From Zoogloeaceae bacterium (lineage in GTDB: Bacteria; Pseudomonadota; Gammaproteobacteria; Burkholderiales; Rhodocyclaceae): 13,896 nucleotides of DNA. The stretch is taken from positions 1 to 13,896 of the forward strand of contig JAITNI010000030.1 in NCBI GenBank assembly GCA_031290535.1. The letters are read 5' to 3'. The position numbers and the translations under genes are program-made. The notes under the pieces were generated by a model that searched no databases, was not told the origin of the DNA, and saw nothing but the letters and a program-made list of their open reading frames with translations. Positions 1-7,026 of this stretch are shown here, piece by piece. The stretch's first letter is position 1. Every line of letters starts with the position of its first letter.

Positions 1-61
1 CCGGTAGAGCACTGCGTTCGGGACGCAGGGGTCGCATGTTCGAATCATGTCACTCCGACCA
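1..61 (+). tRNA. tRNA-Pro (anticodon CGG), 5' part cut off by window edge
   Basis: The window opens inside the D-loop (the CCGGTA run), followed by the 3' half of the D-stem at 7-10. The anticodon stem pairs CTGCG (12-16) with CGCAG (24-28) around the loop TTCGGGA. This puts the anticodon CGG at 19-21, which reads proline CCG codons. A five-base variable region (29-33) leads to a T-arm with stem GCATG/CATGT, whose first pair is G-U, and loop TTCGAAT. The 3' acceptor strand is 51-57, the discriminator is A58, and CCA is encoded at 59-61. The 5' acceptor strand and most of the D-arm lie outside the window, so acceptor pairing cannot be checked. Confidence 0.93.
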
Positions 62-63
62 TC

Positions 64-97
64 AAAACCCGCATGGCGATTGGCTTGGCGGGTTTTT
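64..97 (+). terminator. Rho-independent terminator of the tRNA-Pro transcript
   Basis: AAAACCCGC (64-72) pairs perfectly with GCGGGTTTT (88-96) around a 15-base loop, and a T run (93-97) ends the structure. It starts three bases after the CCA end, where a terminator for a single tRNA transcript is expected. Confidence 0.8.
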
Positions 98-262
98 GCA
101 GACTTTCAGGACGCTGTAAACCATCCCCACGCCACGCATTTCCCGTGCCGGAATGTCGCGTCTTGATCGGTCAATCCGATGACTTTCAGCGCCAGTGTCC
201 CCCAAAGACCTCTCCCCCACGAATCCCAAGCCTCCCTCCCCCAACGCGCCGACGCCGCCATG
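97..262. other. Non-coding stretch with C-rich tract
   Basis: No open frame here resembles a protein, and the short frames lack ribosome binding sites. The only structure seen is the run of C tracts at 214-242. On the minus strand this gives four G tracts of three or more bases with loops of 1, 6 and 6 bases, the G3+N1-7 quadruplex pattern. Its function is unknown. Confidence 0.4.
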
Positions 263-387
263 TATAGTTCCCATAATTTTCTGTTCAGGAAGCGCTGAAC
301 AACTTCCAGCCGTTCGGACTGAGCCTGTCGAACCATGAACGGAAAAAACAGGCTCACCATGAACGAAAAATTATGGGAACGGCTATA
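263..387. repeat. MITE-like intergenic repeat with terminal inverted repeats
   Basis: The left end TATAGTTCCCATAATTTT (263-280) is the inverse of the right end AAAATTATGGGAACGGCTATA (367-387), apart from a 3-base insertion. The similarity continues inward (TGTTCA against CGTTCA). Inside lie a perfect 7-bp hairpin TGTTCAG/CTGAACA (282-301) and a 33-bp unit (310-342) bounded by CCGTTC/GAACGG that contains GAGCCTGTCGAACCATGAAC. It encodes no protein. A related copy in opposite orientation lies at the far end of the window. The GAGCCTGTCGAA core resembles dispersed repeats common between genes in betaproteobacteria; that link is from memory, not a search. Confidence 0.75.
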
Positions 388-438
388 AAACCAATGAAAT
401 CTGCATGAATCTTGAGGACATTTCAGCAGTGCGCGCAG

Positions 439-468
439 GCTGGGTCAGGCCAAAGGCCGTAACCCAGC
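439..468. other. Strong palindromic hairpin downstream of cheA
   Basis: GCTGGGT (439-445) pairs with ACCCAGC (462-468), and an inner GGCC-AAA-GGCC (448-458) extends the stem. On the plus strand it is followed by TTTTCCCTT. On the minus strand, the direction of cheA transcription, no T run follows. It lies 53-82 bases beyond the cheA stop, so it may protect or weakly end the cheA message, or be a REP-like palindromic repeat. The GGGTTACGGC-type core resembles known intergenic palindromes. The assignment is open. Confidence 0.45.
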
Positions 469-520
469 TTTTCCCTTCGGGCAATCTCCAACGCCGGATT
501 TCCGTTGCTGATCCCTATCC

Positions 521-2380
521 CTACACCGAGTCCAGCACCGCAGGCAGGCGACCGCTGTCGATGCGGGGGCTTTCGGAGAGGAGTTCCTTCATGTCCAGAA
601 TGAGCACGATCTGGCCATTGGAGAGCGTGGTGACGCCTGCCACGCCGTGCGGGCGGAAATCCTCCAGGGATTTGATGACCGCGTCGTCGCGGCCAGCAAA
701 ACTGTCTACGCCCAGAATAAAACTCCGCTCCGCCGTCTGCATGAAGACGCCGAATTCGGGATAGCGGTTCTGCGGCCAGCCAAGCAGGCTGGCGAGCGAG
801 ACCAGCGGCAGGATTTCGCCGCGCACCACCATTGTCGATTTGCCGCCCACTTCCTGCACCTTGTCGCGCTCGATGGGCAGAATTTCGCGCACCAGCGAGA
901 GCGGCAGGGCGAAGGGCTGGTCTTCCAGCAGCACGAGGAGCACCGGCAAAATCGCCAGCGTCAGGGGGAGCGAAATCAGGAATACGGAACCCTTGCCGGG
1001 TTCGGAACGGATTTCAATGGAGCCGTTCAGTTTCTGGATATTGGTCTTCACCACGTCCATGCCGACGCCGCGCCCGGAAACATCGGAAATTTCCGTCTTA
1101 GTGGAAAAACCGGGCAACAGGATGAGATTGAAGCTCTGCCGGTCATCCAGCGTATTGGCTTCCTCTTCGGTAATCAGCCCCTTTTCAACCGCCTTGGCGC
1201 GGATGCGGTCGGCCACCATGCCGCGCCCGTCGTCGGCCACGATCAAAACAATGTGGTCGCCTTCCTGACGCGCTTCCAGCCGCACCAGACTCTTGGCGGA
1301 CTTGCCCGCCGCCGCCCGTTCGCCGGGGTCTTCGACGCCGTGATCGACGGCATTGCGAATCAGGTGAATCAAGGGGTCGGACAAATCCTCGATCATGGTT
1401 TTGTCGACTTCGGTTTCTTCCCCCGCCAGCACCAGTTCCACGTCCTTGCCCAGTTGCCGCGCCAGATCGCGGGCGATGCGGGGATACTTCTGGAACAGCC
1501 GTCCAATCGGCTGCATCCGGGTCTTCATCACCGAGTTTTGCAGGTCGGAGACCAGCAAATCCAGTTGGCTCACCGCCTGATCGAGCGCGTGCAGGGTTTC
1601 GGAATCGTTCTTGCCCGCCAGAATGTCGGCTCTGAGGCTGGTGAGCCGGTTCTTGGTCAGGCCGATTTCACCCGACAGGTTCAGCACCTGATCGAGCCGC
1701 GAGGTATCGACCCGGATGGTGGTTTCGCGGGATTTTTCCTCCGCCCGCCGCACGCCAGAACTCCGTCCGCCGCCGCCGGACGACTTGACGGCGGGCGCGG
1801 CGGGCGGCGGGGCCGTCTGAATGGCATGGGCAGCGTCTGCCGCCGCGTTCGCCTCGTGGCGCGGGATCACTTCGCCTGTCGCGGCGGTCGCGCCGCCCAC
1901 AGCGGCGTGCAGGGCATCCCAATCCGGCGCGGGGGTGCCTGCCGTGGCAGAGGCGGCAGCAGCAGGCGCGGGGGCGGCGGTCTCCCCTTCCCCGCGCGCG
2001 GCGGCTTCCAGGGCGCTGATGAGTTCCGGCGGCGCGGCTTGCGGCAGGACGCTGGCGGAAAGGTCGCCAAACATGTCCCGCACGCCCTTGGTCGCAATCA
2101 TGATGAGATCCATCAATTCGGGCGACAGGCGCAATTCTCCGTTCCTGAGCTTGTCGAACAGGGTTTCCGTGCGATGGCACAGCGTCACCAGTTCCGCCGC
2201 GTTCAAAAACCCCGCGCCGCCCTTGATGGTGTGAAAGCCCCGAAAAATGTCGTTCAGCAAGCCCCGGTCATCGGGCATTTTTTCCAGATCGACCAGTTTG
2301 TTGTCGACATCCGACAAGAGGTCGTTGGCCTCCTGCAAGAAATCCTGCAACAGATCTTCCATGCCAGCAAAGTCGCTCAT
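521..2380 (-). CDS. cheA: Chemotaxis histidine kinase CheA
   Basis: CheA autophosphorylates in response to receptor state and passes phosphate to CheY and CheB (and CheV) at the inner face of the membrane. The 619-residue product opens with an HPt (P1) domain at about 1-105, with the phospho-accepting His50 in GFHTIKGGAGF. Residues 106-215 are an Ala/Pro/Gly-rich linker without a recognisable CheY-binding P2 domain. P3 dimerisation helices follow from about 218 (TIRVDTSRLDQVLNLSGEIG). The P4 ATPase has the N box HLIRNAVDHG (339-348), G1 DDGRGM (383-388), F box GFSTKT and G2 GRGVGMD (436-442). The CheW-like P5 domain occupies about 475-605. The ATG at 2380 is preceded by GGGAGA. The gene starts 15 bp after cheZ and is the last of the cluster. 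Absence of P2 is a reading of composition, not a fold search. Confidence 0.97.
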   Translation of the reverse strand: MSDFAGMEDLLQDFLQEANDLLSDVDNKLVDLEKMPDDRGLLNDIFRGFHTIKGGAGFLNAAELVTLCHRTETLFDKLRNGELRLSPELMDLIMIATKGVRDMFGDLSASVLPQAAPPELISALEAAARGEGETAAPAPAAAASATAGTPAPDWDALHAAVGGATAATGEVIPRHEANAAADAAHAIQTAPPPAAPAVKSSGGGGRSSGVRRAEEKSRETTIRVDTSRLDQVLNLSGEIGLTKNRLTSLRADILAGKNDSETLHALDQAVSQLDLLVSDLQNSVMKTRMQPIGRLFQKYPRIARDLARQLGKDVELVLAGEETEVDKTMIEDLSDPLIHLIRNAVDHGVEDPGERAAAGKSAKSLVRLEARQEGDHIVLIVADDGRGMVADRIRAKAVEKGLITEEEANTLDDRQSFNLILLPGFSTKTEISDVSGRGVGMDVVKTNIQKLNGSIEIRSEPGKGSVFLISLPLTLAILPVLLVLLEDQPFALPLSLVREILPIERDKVQEVGGKSTMVVRGEILPLVSLASLLGWPQNRYPEFGVFMQTAERSFILGVDSFAGRDDAVIKSLEDFRPHGVAGVTTLSNGQIVLILDMKELLSESPRIDSGRLPAVLDSV

Positions 2381-2395
2381 TTTCGTTTCTCCCTT

Positions 2396-3268
2396 CTAAA
2401 AACCCAGGCTGTCGAGCAGATCGTCGACCTGTTGCTGATTGACCACCACATCGGAACGGCCTTCGGCATTGATGACCGGGCCATTCATGAGGGTGGTGAC
2501 TTCCTCCGAACGTTTGTTCAGGGGCACGACTTCAATCAACGCTTTCATCAGGCCGTTTTCAAGCTCCTGGGCCAGACTGACGATTTTTTTGATGACCTGT
2601 CCGGTCAAATCCTGAAAATCCTGCGCCATCATGATTTCCAGCAACTGCGCTTTCAGGATGCCGGTTTTGTCGGAAAGGCCGCTGTTCAGATAGGCGCGGG
2701 TCTCGGTCGCCAACTGTTTGAATTCGGCGGTACTCATCTGGCCGGCAAACACCTTGTCCCAACGCCCGCCCAGAGCTTTGGCGGCGGCTTCCAGCGCATC
2801 GACCGCCGGATTGGCGACATCGGTGGCATTCAAGACCCGGCAAGCCGCCTGTTCGGTCAGGCTGGCAACGTAGGCCAGCCGATCCTTGGCGTCCGGCAGG
2901 GTATTGCTGACGGTTTGTTCCAGAAGTTTGTCGTAGCCCAGTTCGTGCAGGGTGCTGTGCAACTGGCGCGCCATTTGCCCCAGACTGTTGAACACCCTGG
3001 CCTGTGAGGGCCATTCGTCATCCGCTGCATCACCCTCGCCGCCTTCCGCAACGGGCAGGATGCTGCCGCTGGCGGCGGAAGCGGTGTGAGATTGGGATTC
3101 GGCCACAACGCTGTCGAACAGGGCTTGCAGGTCGTCGTTGTCGCTCGTCGCGCGGGCAGGCGCGGCGGCGGGACGTGGTGGTGGCGGAGGCGGCGCGGCA
3201 GCGCGCACACTGGCAGCCACGGAATCAAAGAGTGCCTCAAGGTCGGCAGAATCATTAGCATTTGTCAT
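2396..3268 (-). CDS. cheZ: Protein phosphatase CheZ
   Basis: CheZ removes phosphate from CheY-P and so ends the tumble or reversal signal. The 290-residue product has the long helical hairpin with the active-site stretch MMAQDFQDLTGQ. Asp220 and Gln224 here correspond to E. coli Asp143 and the catalytic Gln147. The C-terminus QVDDLLDSLGF matches the CheY-binding tail of enteric CheZ. The protein is longer than the E. coli form (about 214 residues) because of an N-terminal extension of about 85 residues. This extension contains two repeats, DLEALFDSV (9-17) and DLQALFDSV (46-54), separated by a Pro/Ala run. The ATG at 3268 is preceded by AAGGAG at 8-base spacing. It lies between cheY (18 bp) and cheA (15 bp). 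Confidence 0.95.
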   Translation of the reverse strand: MTNANDSADLEALFDSVAASVRAAAPPPPPPRPAAAPARATSDNDDLQALFDSVVAESQSHTASAASGSILPVAEGGEGDAADDEWPSQARVFNSLGQMARQLHSTLHELGYDKLLEQTVSNTLPDAKDRLAYVASLTEQAACRVLNATDVANPAVDALEAAAKALGGRWDKVFAGQMSTAEFKQLATETRAYLNSGLSDKTGILKAQLLEIMMAQDFQDLTGQVIKKIVSLAQELENGLMKALIEVVPLNKRSEEVTTLMNGPVINAEGRSDVVVNQQQVDDLLDSLGF

Positions 3269-3286
3269 TGGTTGCGCTCCTTGTGC

Positions 3287-3679
3287 CTAGCCCATTTTGT
3301 CGAAAATCTTGTTCAGCTTTTCGGAGAGCGTTGCCGCGTTGAAGGGTTTGACGATATACCCGCTTGCCCCGGCCTGCGCGGCGGCGATGATGTTTTCCTT
3401 CTTGGCTTCCGCCGTAATCATCATCACCGGCAGGTCTTTCAAGGCCGGCGAGGAACGAATGGTCTGCAACAGGGTCAGGCCGTCCATGTTCGGCATGTTC
3501 CAGTCCGTCACCACGAAATCGAAATCGCCGCCATTGAGTTTTTGCAGGGCAGCGACGCCATCCTCGGCCTCATCGACATTCGTAAAGCCCAGGTCTTTCA
3601 GAAGATTGCGGACAATGCGCCGCATGGTGGAAAAATCGTCCACCACCAGAATTTTCAGTTTGGCGGGATCAACAGGCAT
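3287..3679 (-). CDS. cheY: Chemotaxis response regulator CheY
   Basis: This is a single-domain receiver that, when phosphorylated by CheA, binds the flagellar switch. The 130-residue product has the acid pair Asp14-Asp15 (VVDD), the phospho-acceptor Asp59 in [12 protein letters not shown], the switch Thr89, Tyr108 and Lys111. These match E. coli Asp12/13, Asp57, Thr87, Tyr106 and Lys109 with a constant offset of two, as does Trp60. Such close match to the E. coli signature, with cheZ next door, marks it as the motor-binding CheY. The start lies 5 bp beyond the cheV2 stop with only a weak GAG ribosome site, so translation may be coupled to cheV2. Confidence 0.96.
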   Translation of the reverse strand: MPVDPAKLKILVVDDFSTMRRIVRNLLKDLGFTNVDEAEDGVAALQKLNGGDFDFVVTDWNMPNMDGLTLLQTIRSSPALKDLPVMMITAEAKKENIIAAAQAGASGYIVKPFNAATLSEKLNKIFDKMG

Positions 3680-3684
3680 GATTT

Positions 3685-4617
3685 TTATCGCTCAATCAGG
3701 GGTCGCAAGGTATCGGACAATACTTCCGCGTCGAACTTGGCCACATAGGCATCCACCCCCACCGAACGCCCCATCGCCTTGTTGGCTTCGGACGACAGCG
3801 AGGAATGCATGACCACGGGCACGCCTTCAAAGCGGGCGTCGGACTTGATGTTTTTGGTCAGCACGTAGCCGTCCATTTCCGGCATTTCCGCATCGACCAG
3901 AATCAGGTTGATTTCTTCACGCAGGGGTTTGCCGGTCTGCTGGCTGTGCGCGGCAATGGCTTGCAGGCGCGTCCAGGCTTCCGCGCCGTTGGTGGCGTGT
4001 TTGTGCTTGACGCCCAGCTTGTCCAGTACCTCGATGATCTTTTTGCGCGCCACGATGGAATCGTCGGCAAAAAAGACGCTGGCGTCTTCCTGCACCCTGG
4101 CGGGCAGAATATCCACAATCACGGCCTCGCCAAAGGCGTTCGACAAAATCTGCTCCACGTCCAGAATGGAAACCAGATGTCCGTTATCGAGTTCAATCAC
4201 CGAGGTAATCAGCCCCTGATTGTTGCTAATCAGCCCTTCCGGCGCTTTGACCCGCTCCCAGTCCATGCGGATGATGCGGTCGACCTCATGCACCAGAAAA
4301 CCCAGCGTGCGCTTGGAATATTCGGCCACCATCATCGTGCCGCCCAGCGCCGTGGGCGGATTTTCCAGGTCGAGAAAAGAGACGAGCGAGAGGACGGGAA
4401 TCACATTGCCGCGCAGGGAAATCAGCCCTTCCACGCCACGCGGCATGTTGGGCGTTTTGGTGATGTGCGGTGTGCGCCCGACTTCGCGCACCTTGAACAC
4501 GTTGATCCCGAACGTTTCCCGCGTGCCGAGGGAAAAGAGCAGGATTTCCATCTGGTTGGAGCCAGCCAGCCGGGTGCGGGCATCCACACCCTCCAGTAGA
4601 TTCTTGTTGTGCGCCAT
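3685..4617 (-). CDS. cheV: Chemotaxis coupling protein CheV (second copy)
   Basis: CheV joins a CheW-like coupling domain to a receiver domain. It links receptors to CheA and can act as a phosphate sink or adaptation element. The CheW-like domain covers about 15-165 ([31 protein letters not shown]). The receiver covers about 178-305, with Asp185-Asp186, phospho-acceptor Asp242 in [10 protein letters not shown], Ser272 at the switch position and Lys294. The product is 310 residues, the usual CheV length. The ATG at 4617 follows GGAGA. The gene begins 18 bp after cheV1 and ends 5 bp before cheY. It is a diverged paralogue of cheV1 and lacks the short basic/acidic insertion seen there after FSLG. 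Confidence 0.94.
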   Translation of the reverse strand: MAHNKNLLEGVDARTRLAGSNQMEILLFSLGTRETFGINVFKVREVGRTPHITKTPNMPRGVEGLISLRGNVIPVLSLVSFLDLENPPTALGGTMMVAEYSKRTLGFLVHEVDRIIRMDWERVKAPEGLISNNQGLITSVIELDNGHLVSILDVEQILSNAFGEAVIVDILPARVQEDASVFFADDSIVARKKIIEVLDKLGVKHKHATNGAEAWTRLQAIAAHSQQTGKPLREEINLILVDAEMPEMDGYVLTKNIKSDARFEGVPVVMHSSLSSEANKAMGRSVGVDAYVAKFDAEVLSDTLRPLIER

Positions 4618-4635
4618 TTTGAAAGGTCTCCAGAA

Positions 4636-5610
4636 TCAGGCGGCGGTCGTCGCGGGCAGGGTTTTGGTCAACCGGCGCGCCAGGGTTTCGGAAAGCCGCT
4701 GCGGCTCAAACTTGGGCACGTATTCATCCACACCCACCGAAAGCCCCAACTGCTGGTTGGACATGCCGGAGAGGGAAGAATGCATGATGACGGGAATGGC
4801 GGCAAAGCGGGCGTCGTTCTTGATCTTTTTGGTCAGGATGTAGCCGTCCATTTCCGGCATCTCAATATCAGTGAGGACAAGACTGATGGCTTCCGCCGCT
4901 GTTTTGCCCGTCGCCTTGGCGTAATCGGCCATTTTTTCCAGTTCTTCCCACATCTGCCGCCCGTTGTTGGCCGCAACGTATTTGACGCCCATGACTTCCA
5001 GCGCACGGATGATCTGTTTTCTCGCCACAATGGAATCGTCGCAGAAAAACACGGTGACGTCCGGGTTGTCCAGCGGCGTGATGCTCTTGAAGCGAATATC
5101 GTCTTCCTCGGCGTTGTGGGCGGTATCGGCCAGCACTTTTTCGACGTCCATCATCATGATGAGGCGACCATCGTCGAGTTCCGTCACCGCCGTCACCAGA
5201 CCGCCCATCTGGGCCATCAGCATTTCCGGCGGCACGCGCATCATGCTCCAGTCCAGACGCAGAATGGTATCGACCGCCTCCACCAGAAACCCCTGCGTAT
5301 GACCGTTATATTCGGTGACAATCATGATGCCGCGTGGCGTATCGGAATTGACTTCCGCGTAACGGGCCAAATCCACGACCGGCACCAGTACGCCGCGCAG
5401 GCTCACCATGCCTTCAACAGCGGGCGGCATTTCCGGGGCGGTGGTGATCGGCGGCGTCCGCATGACCTCGCGCACCTTGAACACATTGATGCCGAAGGTT
5501 TCGCGCCGCCCGGTACGCTTGTCCTCCCCAAGGGAAAAGAGCAGGATTTCCAGCTTGTTGGTGCCCGCCAGTTTGGTGCGCTCGTCAATGCTTTTCAGAA
5601 GTTCAGACAT
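4636..5610 (-). CDS. cheV: Chemotaxis coupling protein CheV (first copy)
   Basis: This is a CheW-receiver fusion like its downstream neighbour, with 324 residues from the chosen start. The CheW-like domain lies at about 15-165, with an insertion EDKRTGRR directly after the LLFSLG strand that the other copy lacks. The receiver starts near residue 184, with the acid pair Asp191-Asp192, phospho-acceptor Asp248 in LTDIEMPEMDG, Ser278 and Lys300. The ATG at 5610 is preferred over the in-frame TTG at 5616 because AAGGA lies 7 bases before the ATG. It is the first gene of the downstream half of the cluster and follows the 291-bp gap after cheB, so it probably starts a transcription unit of five genes ending with cheA. 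Confidence 0.94.
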   Translation of the reverse strand: MSELLKSIDERTKLAGTNKLEILLFSLGEDKRTGRRETFGINVFKVREVMRTPPITTAPEMPPAVEGMVSLRGVLVPVVDLARYAEVNSDTPRGIMIVTEYNGHTQGFLVEAVDTILRLDWSMMRVPPEMLMAQMGGLVTAVTELDDGRLIMMMDVEKVLADTAHNAEEDDIRFKSITPLDNPDVTVFFCDDSIVARKQIIRALEVMGVKYVAANNGRQMWEELEKMADYAKATGKTAAEAISLVLTDIEMPEMDGYILTKKIKNDARFAAIPVIMHSSLSGMSNQQLGLSVGVDEYVPKFEPQRLSETLARRLTKTLPATTAA

Positions 5611-5707
5611 TTTCAATTCCTTACAGGTTTCAGGCGACCATCCCCGCGCGCCGCCAGCACATAGTGGAAGGATACACAGAAATCCCTTTCACTGGAACTG
5701 TTACCCC

Positions 5708-5716
5708 GTTATAGCA
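5708..5716 (-). promoter_or_regulatory. Candidate extended -10 promoter for cheV1-cheV2-cheY-cheZ-cheA
   Basis: The minus strand reads TGCTATAAC here, an extended -10 element (TGn plus TATAAC). Transcription would start near 5701, giving a leader of about 90 bases before the cheV1 ATG. No good -35 lies at 17 bases, as expected of extended -10 promoters but also a weakness. A small palindrome, GCAAAcaaaaTTTGC (5727-5741), lies just upstream and could be a binding site. The rest of the 5617-5907 gap shows no convincing gene, terminator or sigma-28 element. Confidence 0.4.
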
Positions 5717-5907
5717 CATCCCCCCGCAAACAAAATTTGCCACAGCGCGCATCAAGGCAAAATGCGTCCTCGCGGCGCGCCGGTTTCCGTGGTTCCGGCT
5801 GGCGCGGTATGTGAAAGTGTACGGCAGCCCCGCCCGGTCTGGCCGATTTTGTCGCGTACCGTTACCAAACGGGCACACAACAGGACATTCCGGCCTTTTC
5901 GCCGCCC

Positions 5908-7008
5908 CTACAGCGCATGGATGCCGAACTGCGCCAGCACCCTTGCCGCCATCTGGTCGATGCTGGCGACTTCTTCGACCGCGCCGATCAAAAAGGCTTC
6001 CTTGGGCATTCCGTACACCACACAACTGGCTTCATCCTGACCGAAGGTTCTCGCCCCGGCCTGCCGCATTTTCAAAAGCCCCTGCGCGCCGTCCTTGCCC
6101 ATGCCGGTGAGAATGACGCCAACAGCGCGGCTGCCCATCAGCGCGGCGGCGGCGTCAAAGAGCACATCCACGGACGGGCGGTGGCGATTGACGGGTTCCG
6201 TCTGCGCCAGCTCCGTCACCAGACCCGCGCCCTCGCGGCGCACCCGCAGGTGTGAATGTCCCGGCGCGAGGTACACCGTGCCCGGCGTGACGACCTCCCC
6301 GCCCTGGGATTCCAGCACCCTGGGCTGGCACAGGTCATTCAAGCGGGCGGCGAAGGAGGGCGTAAAGGTTTCCGGCATGTGCTGCACCATCAGAATCGGC
6401 GGACACTGAGCGGGAACGCCGAGCAGGAATTTTTTGATGGCTTCCGTGCCGCCCGTTGAAGCCCCCAGAAAAATCACCTTGCCCGCGCCCATGAAAGACG
6501 CCCTCCCCGCCTCATTGCGGACGGACGCGCCAGAAACAGGGGGCGTGGCGGACGCCAAGGTTTTTTTGACGGGAGGGGCAAGGCGCGAGGGCGTGTGTGG
6601 CGGCAGGCGCAGCGGCAGACGCGCCATGCGGGCGGTGCGGATTTTTTCCGCCAGTTCGCGGCCATATTCTTGCAGGGTATCGGCACGCGGCTTGGAAATA
6701 AAATCAATCGCGCCCAGTTCCAGCGCCTTCAAGGTGGCCTGCGACCCCTCCAGCGTAAAGGCGGAAACCATGACGACCCGGATGGGGCGCTCCCGCATGA
6801 TCTGCTCCAAAAACTCCAGCCCCGTTGTTTTGGGCATCTGGACATCCAGCGTCAGTACATCGGGATTCAGGGCGGCGATCATTTCCCGGGCGGCTTCGGC
6901 ATCCGGGGCGCTGCCCACCACTTCCATATCCGGCGCGGCATTGATGATCTCGATCAGACGCTTCCGCATGAACAGGGAATCATCGACGACCAGAACGCGA
7001 ATTTTCAT
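5908..7008 (-). CDS. cheB: Protein-glutamate methylesterase CheB
   Basis: CheB removes methyl groups from (and deamidates) receptor glutamates, resetting sensitivity after stimulus. The 366-residue product has an N-terminal receiver with Asp9-Asp10 and phospho-acceptor Asp55 in TLDVQMPKTTG. A Pro/Ala-rich linker spans about 130-170. The C-terminal esterase has catalytic Ser184 (GASTGG), His210 (QHMP) and Asp306 (GMGKDG), each exactly 20 residues beyond the E. coli positions (164, 190, 286). NRHRPSVDVLF (274-284) is a further family signature. The ATG follows GGAG at about 5 bases. The gene begins 18 bp after the cheR stop and ends the upstream half of the cluster. Confidence 0.96.
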   Translation of the reverse strand: MKIRVLVVDDSLFMRKRLIEIINAAPDMEVVGSAPDAEAAREMIAALNPDVLTLDVQMPKTTGLEFLEQIMRERPIRVVMVSAFTLEGSQATLKALELGAIDFISKPRADTLQEYGRELAEKIRTARMARLPLRLPPHTPSRLAPPVKKTLASATPPVSGASVRNEAGRASFMGAGKVIFLGASTGGTEAIKKFLLGVPAQCPPILMVQHMPETFTPSFAARLNDLCQPRVLESQGGEVVTPGTVYLAPGHSHLRVRREGAGLVTELAQTEPVNRHRPSVDVLFDAAAALMGSRAVGVILTGMGKDGAQGLLKMRQAGARTFGQDEASCVVYGMPKEAFLIGAVEEVASIDQMAARVLAQFGIHAL

Positions 7009-7026
7009 GCAGACTCCATGTTGACT

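Noticed and set aside
263..387. CRISPR or phage attachment site next to the tRNA
   Set aside because: There are no regularly spaced repeats with unique spacers, no copy of the tRNA 3' end nearby and no integrase; the structure is a terminal inverted repeat element.
647..3007. A 786-codon open frame on the plus strand opposite cheA and cheZ
   Set aside because: It is the antisense shadow of two clear genes in GC-rich DNA. It is rich in His, Gln, Arg and Gly, shows no domain motif, and crosses the cheZ/cheA boundary.
4609..5664. A 351-codon plus-strand frame opposite cheV1
   Set aside because: It is the same kind of antisense shadow, His/Arg/Gln-rich and without a ribosome site or family motif.
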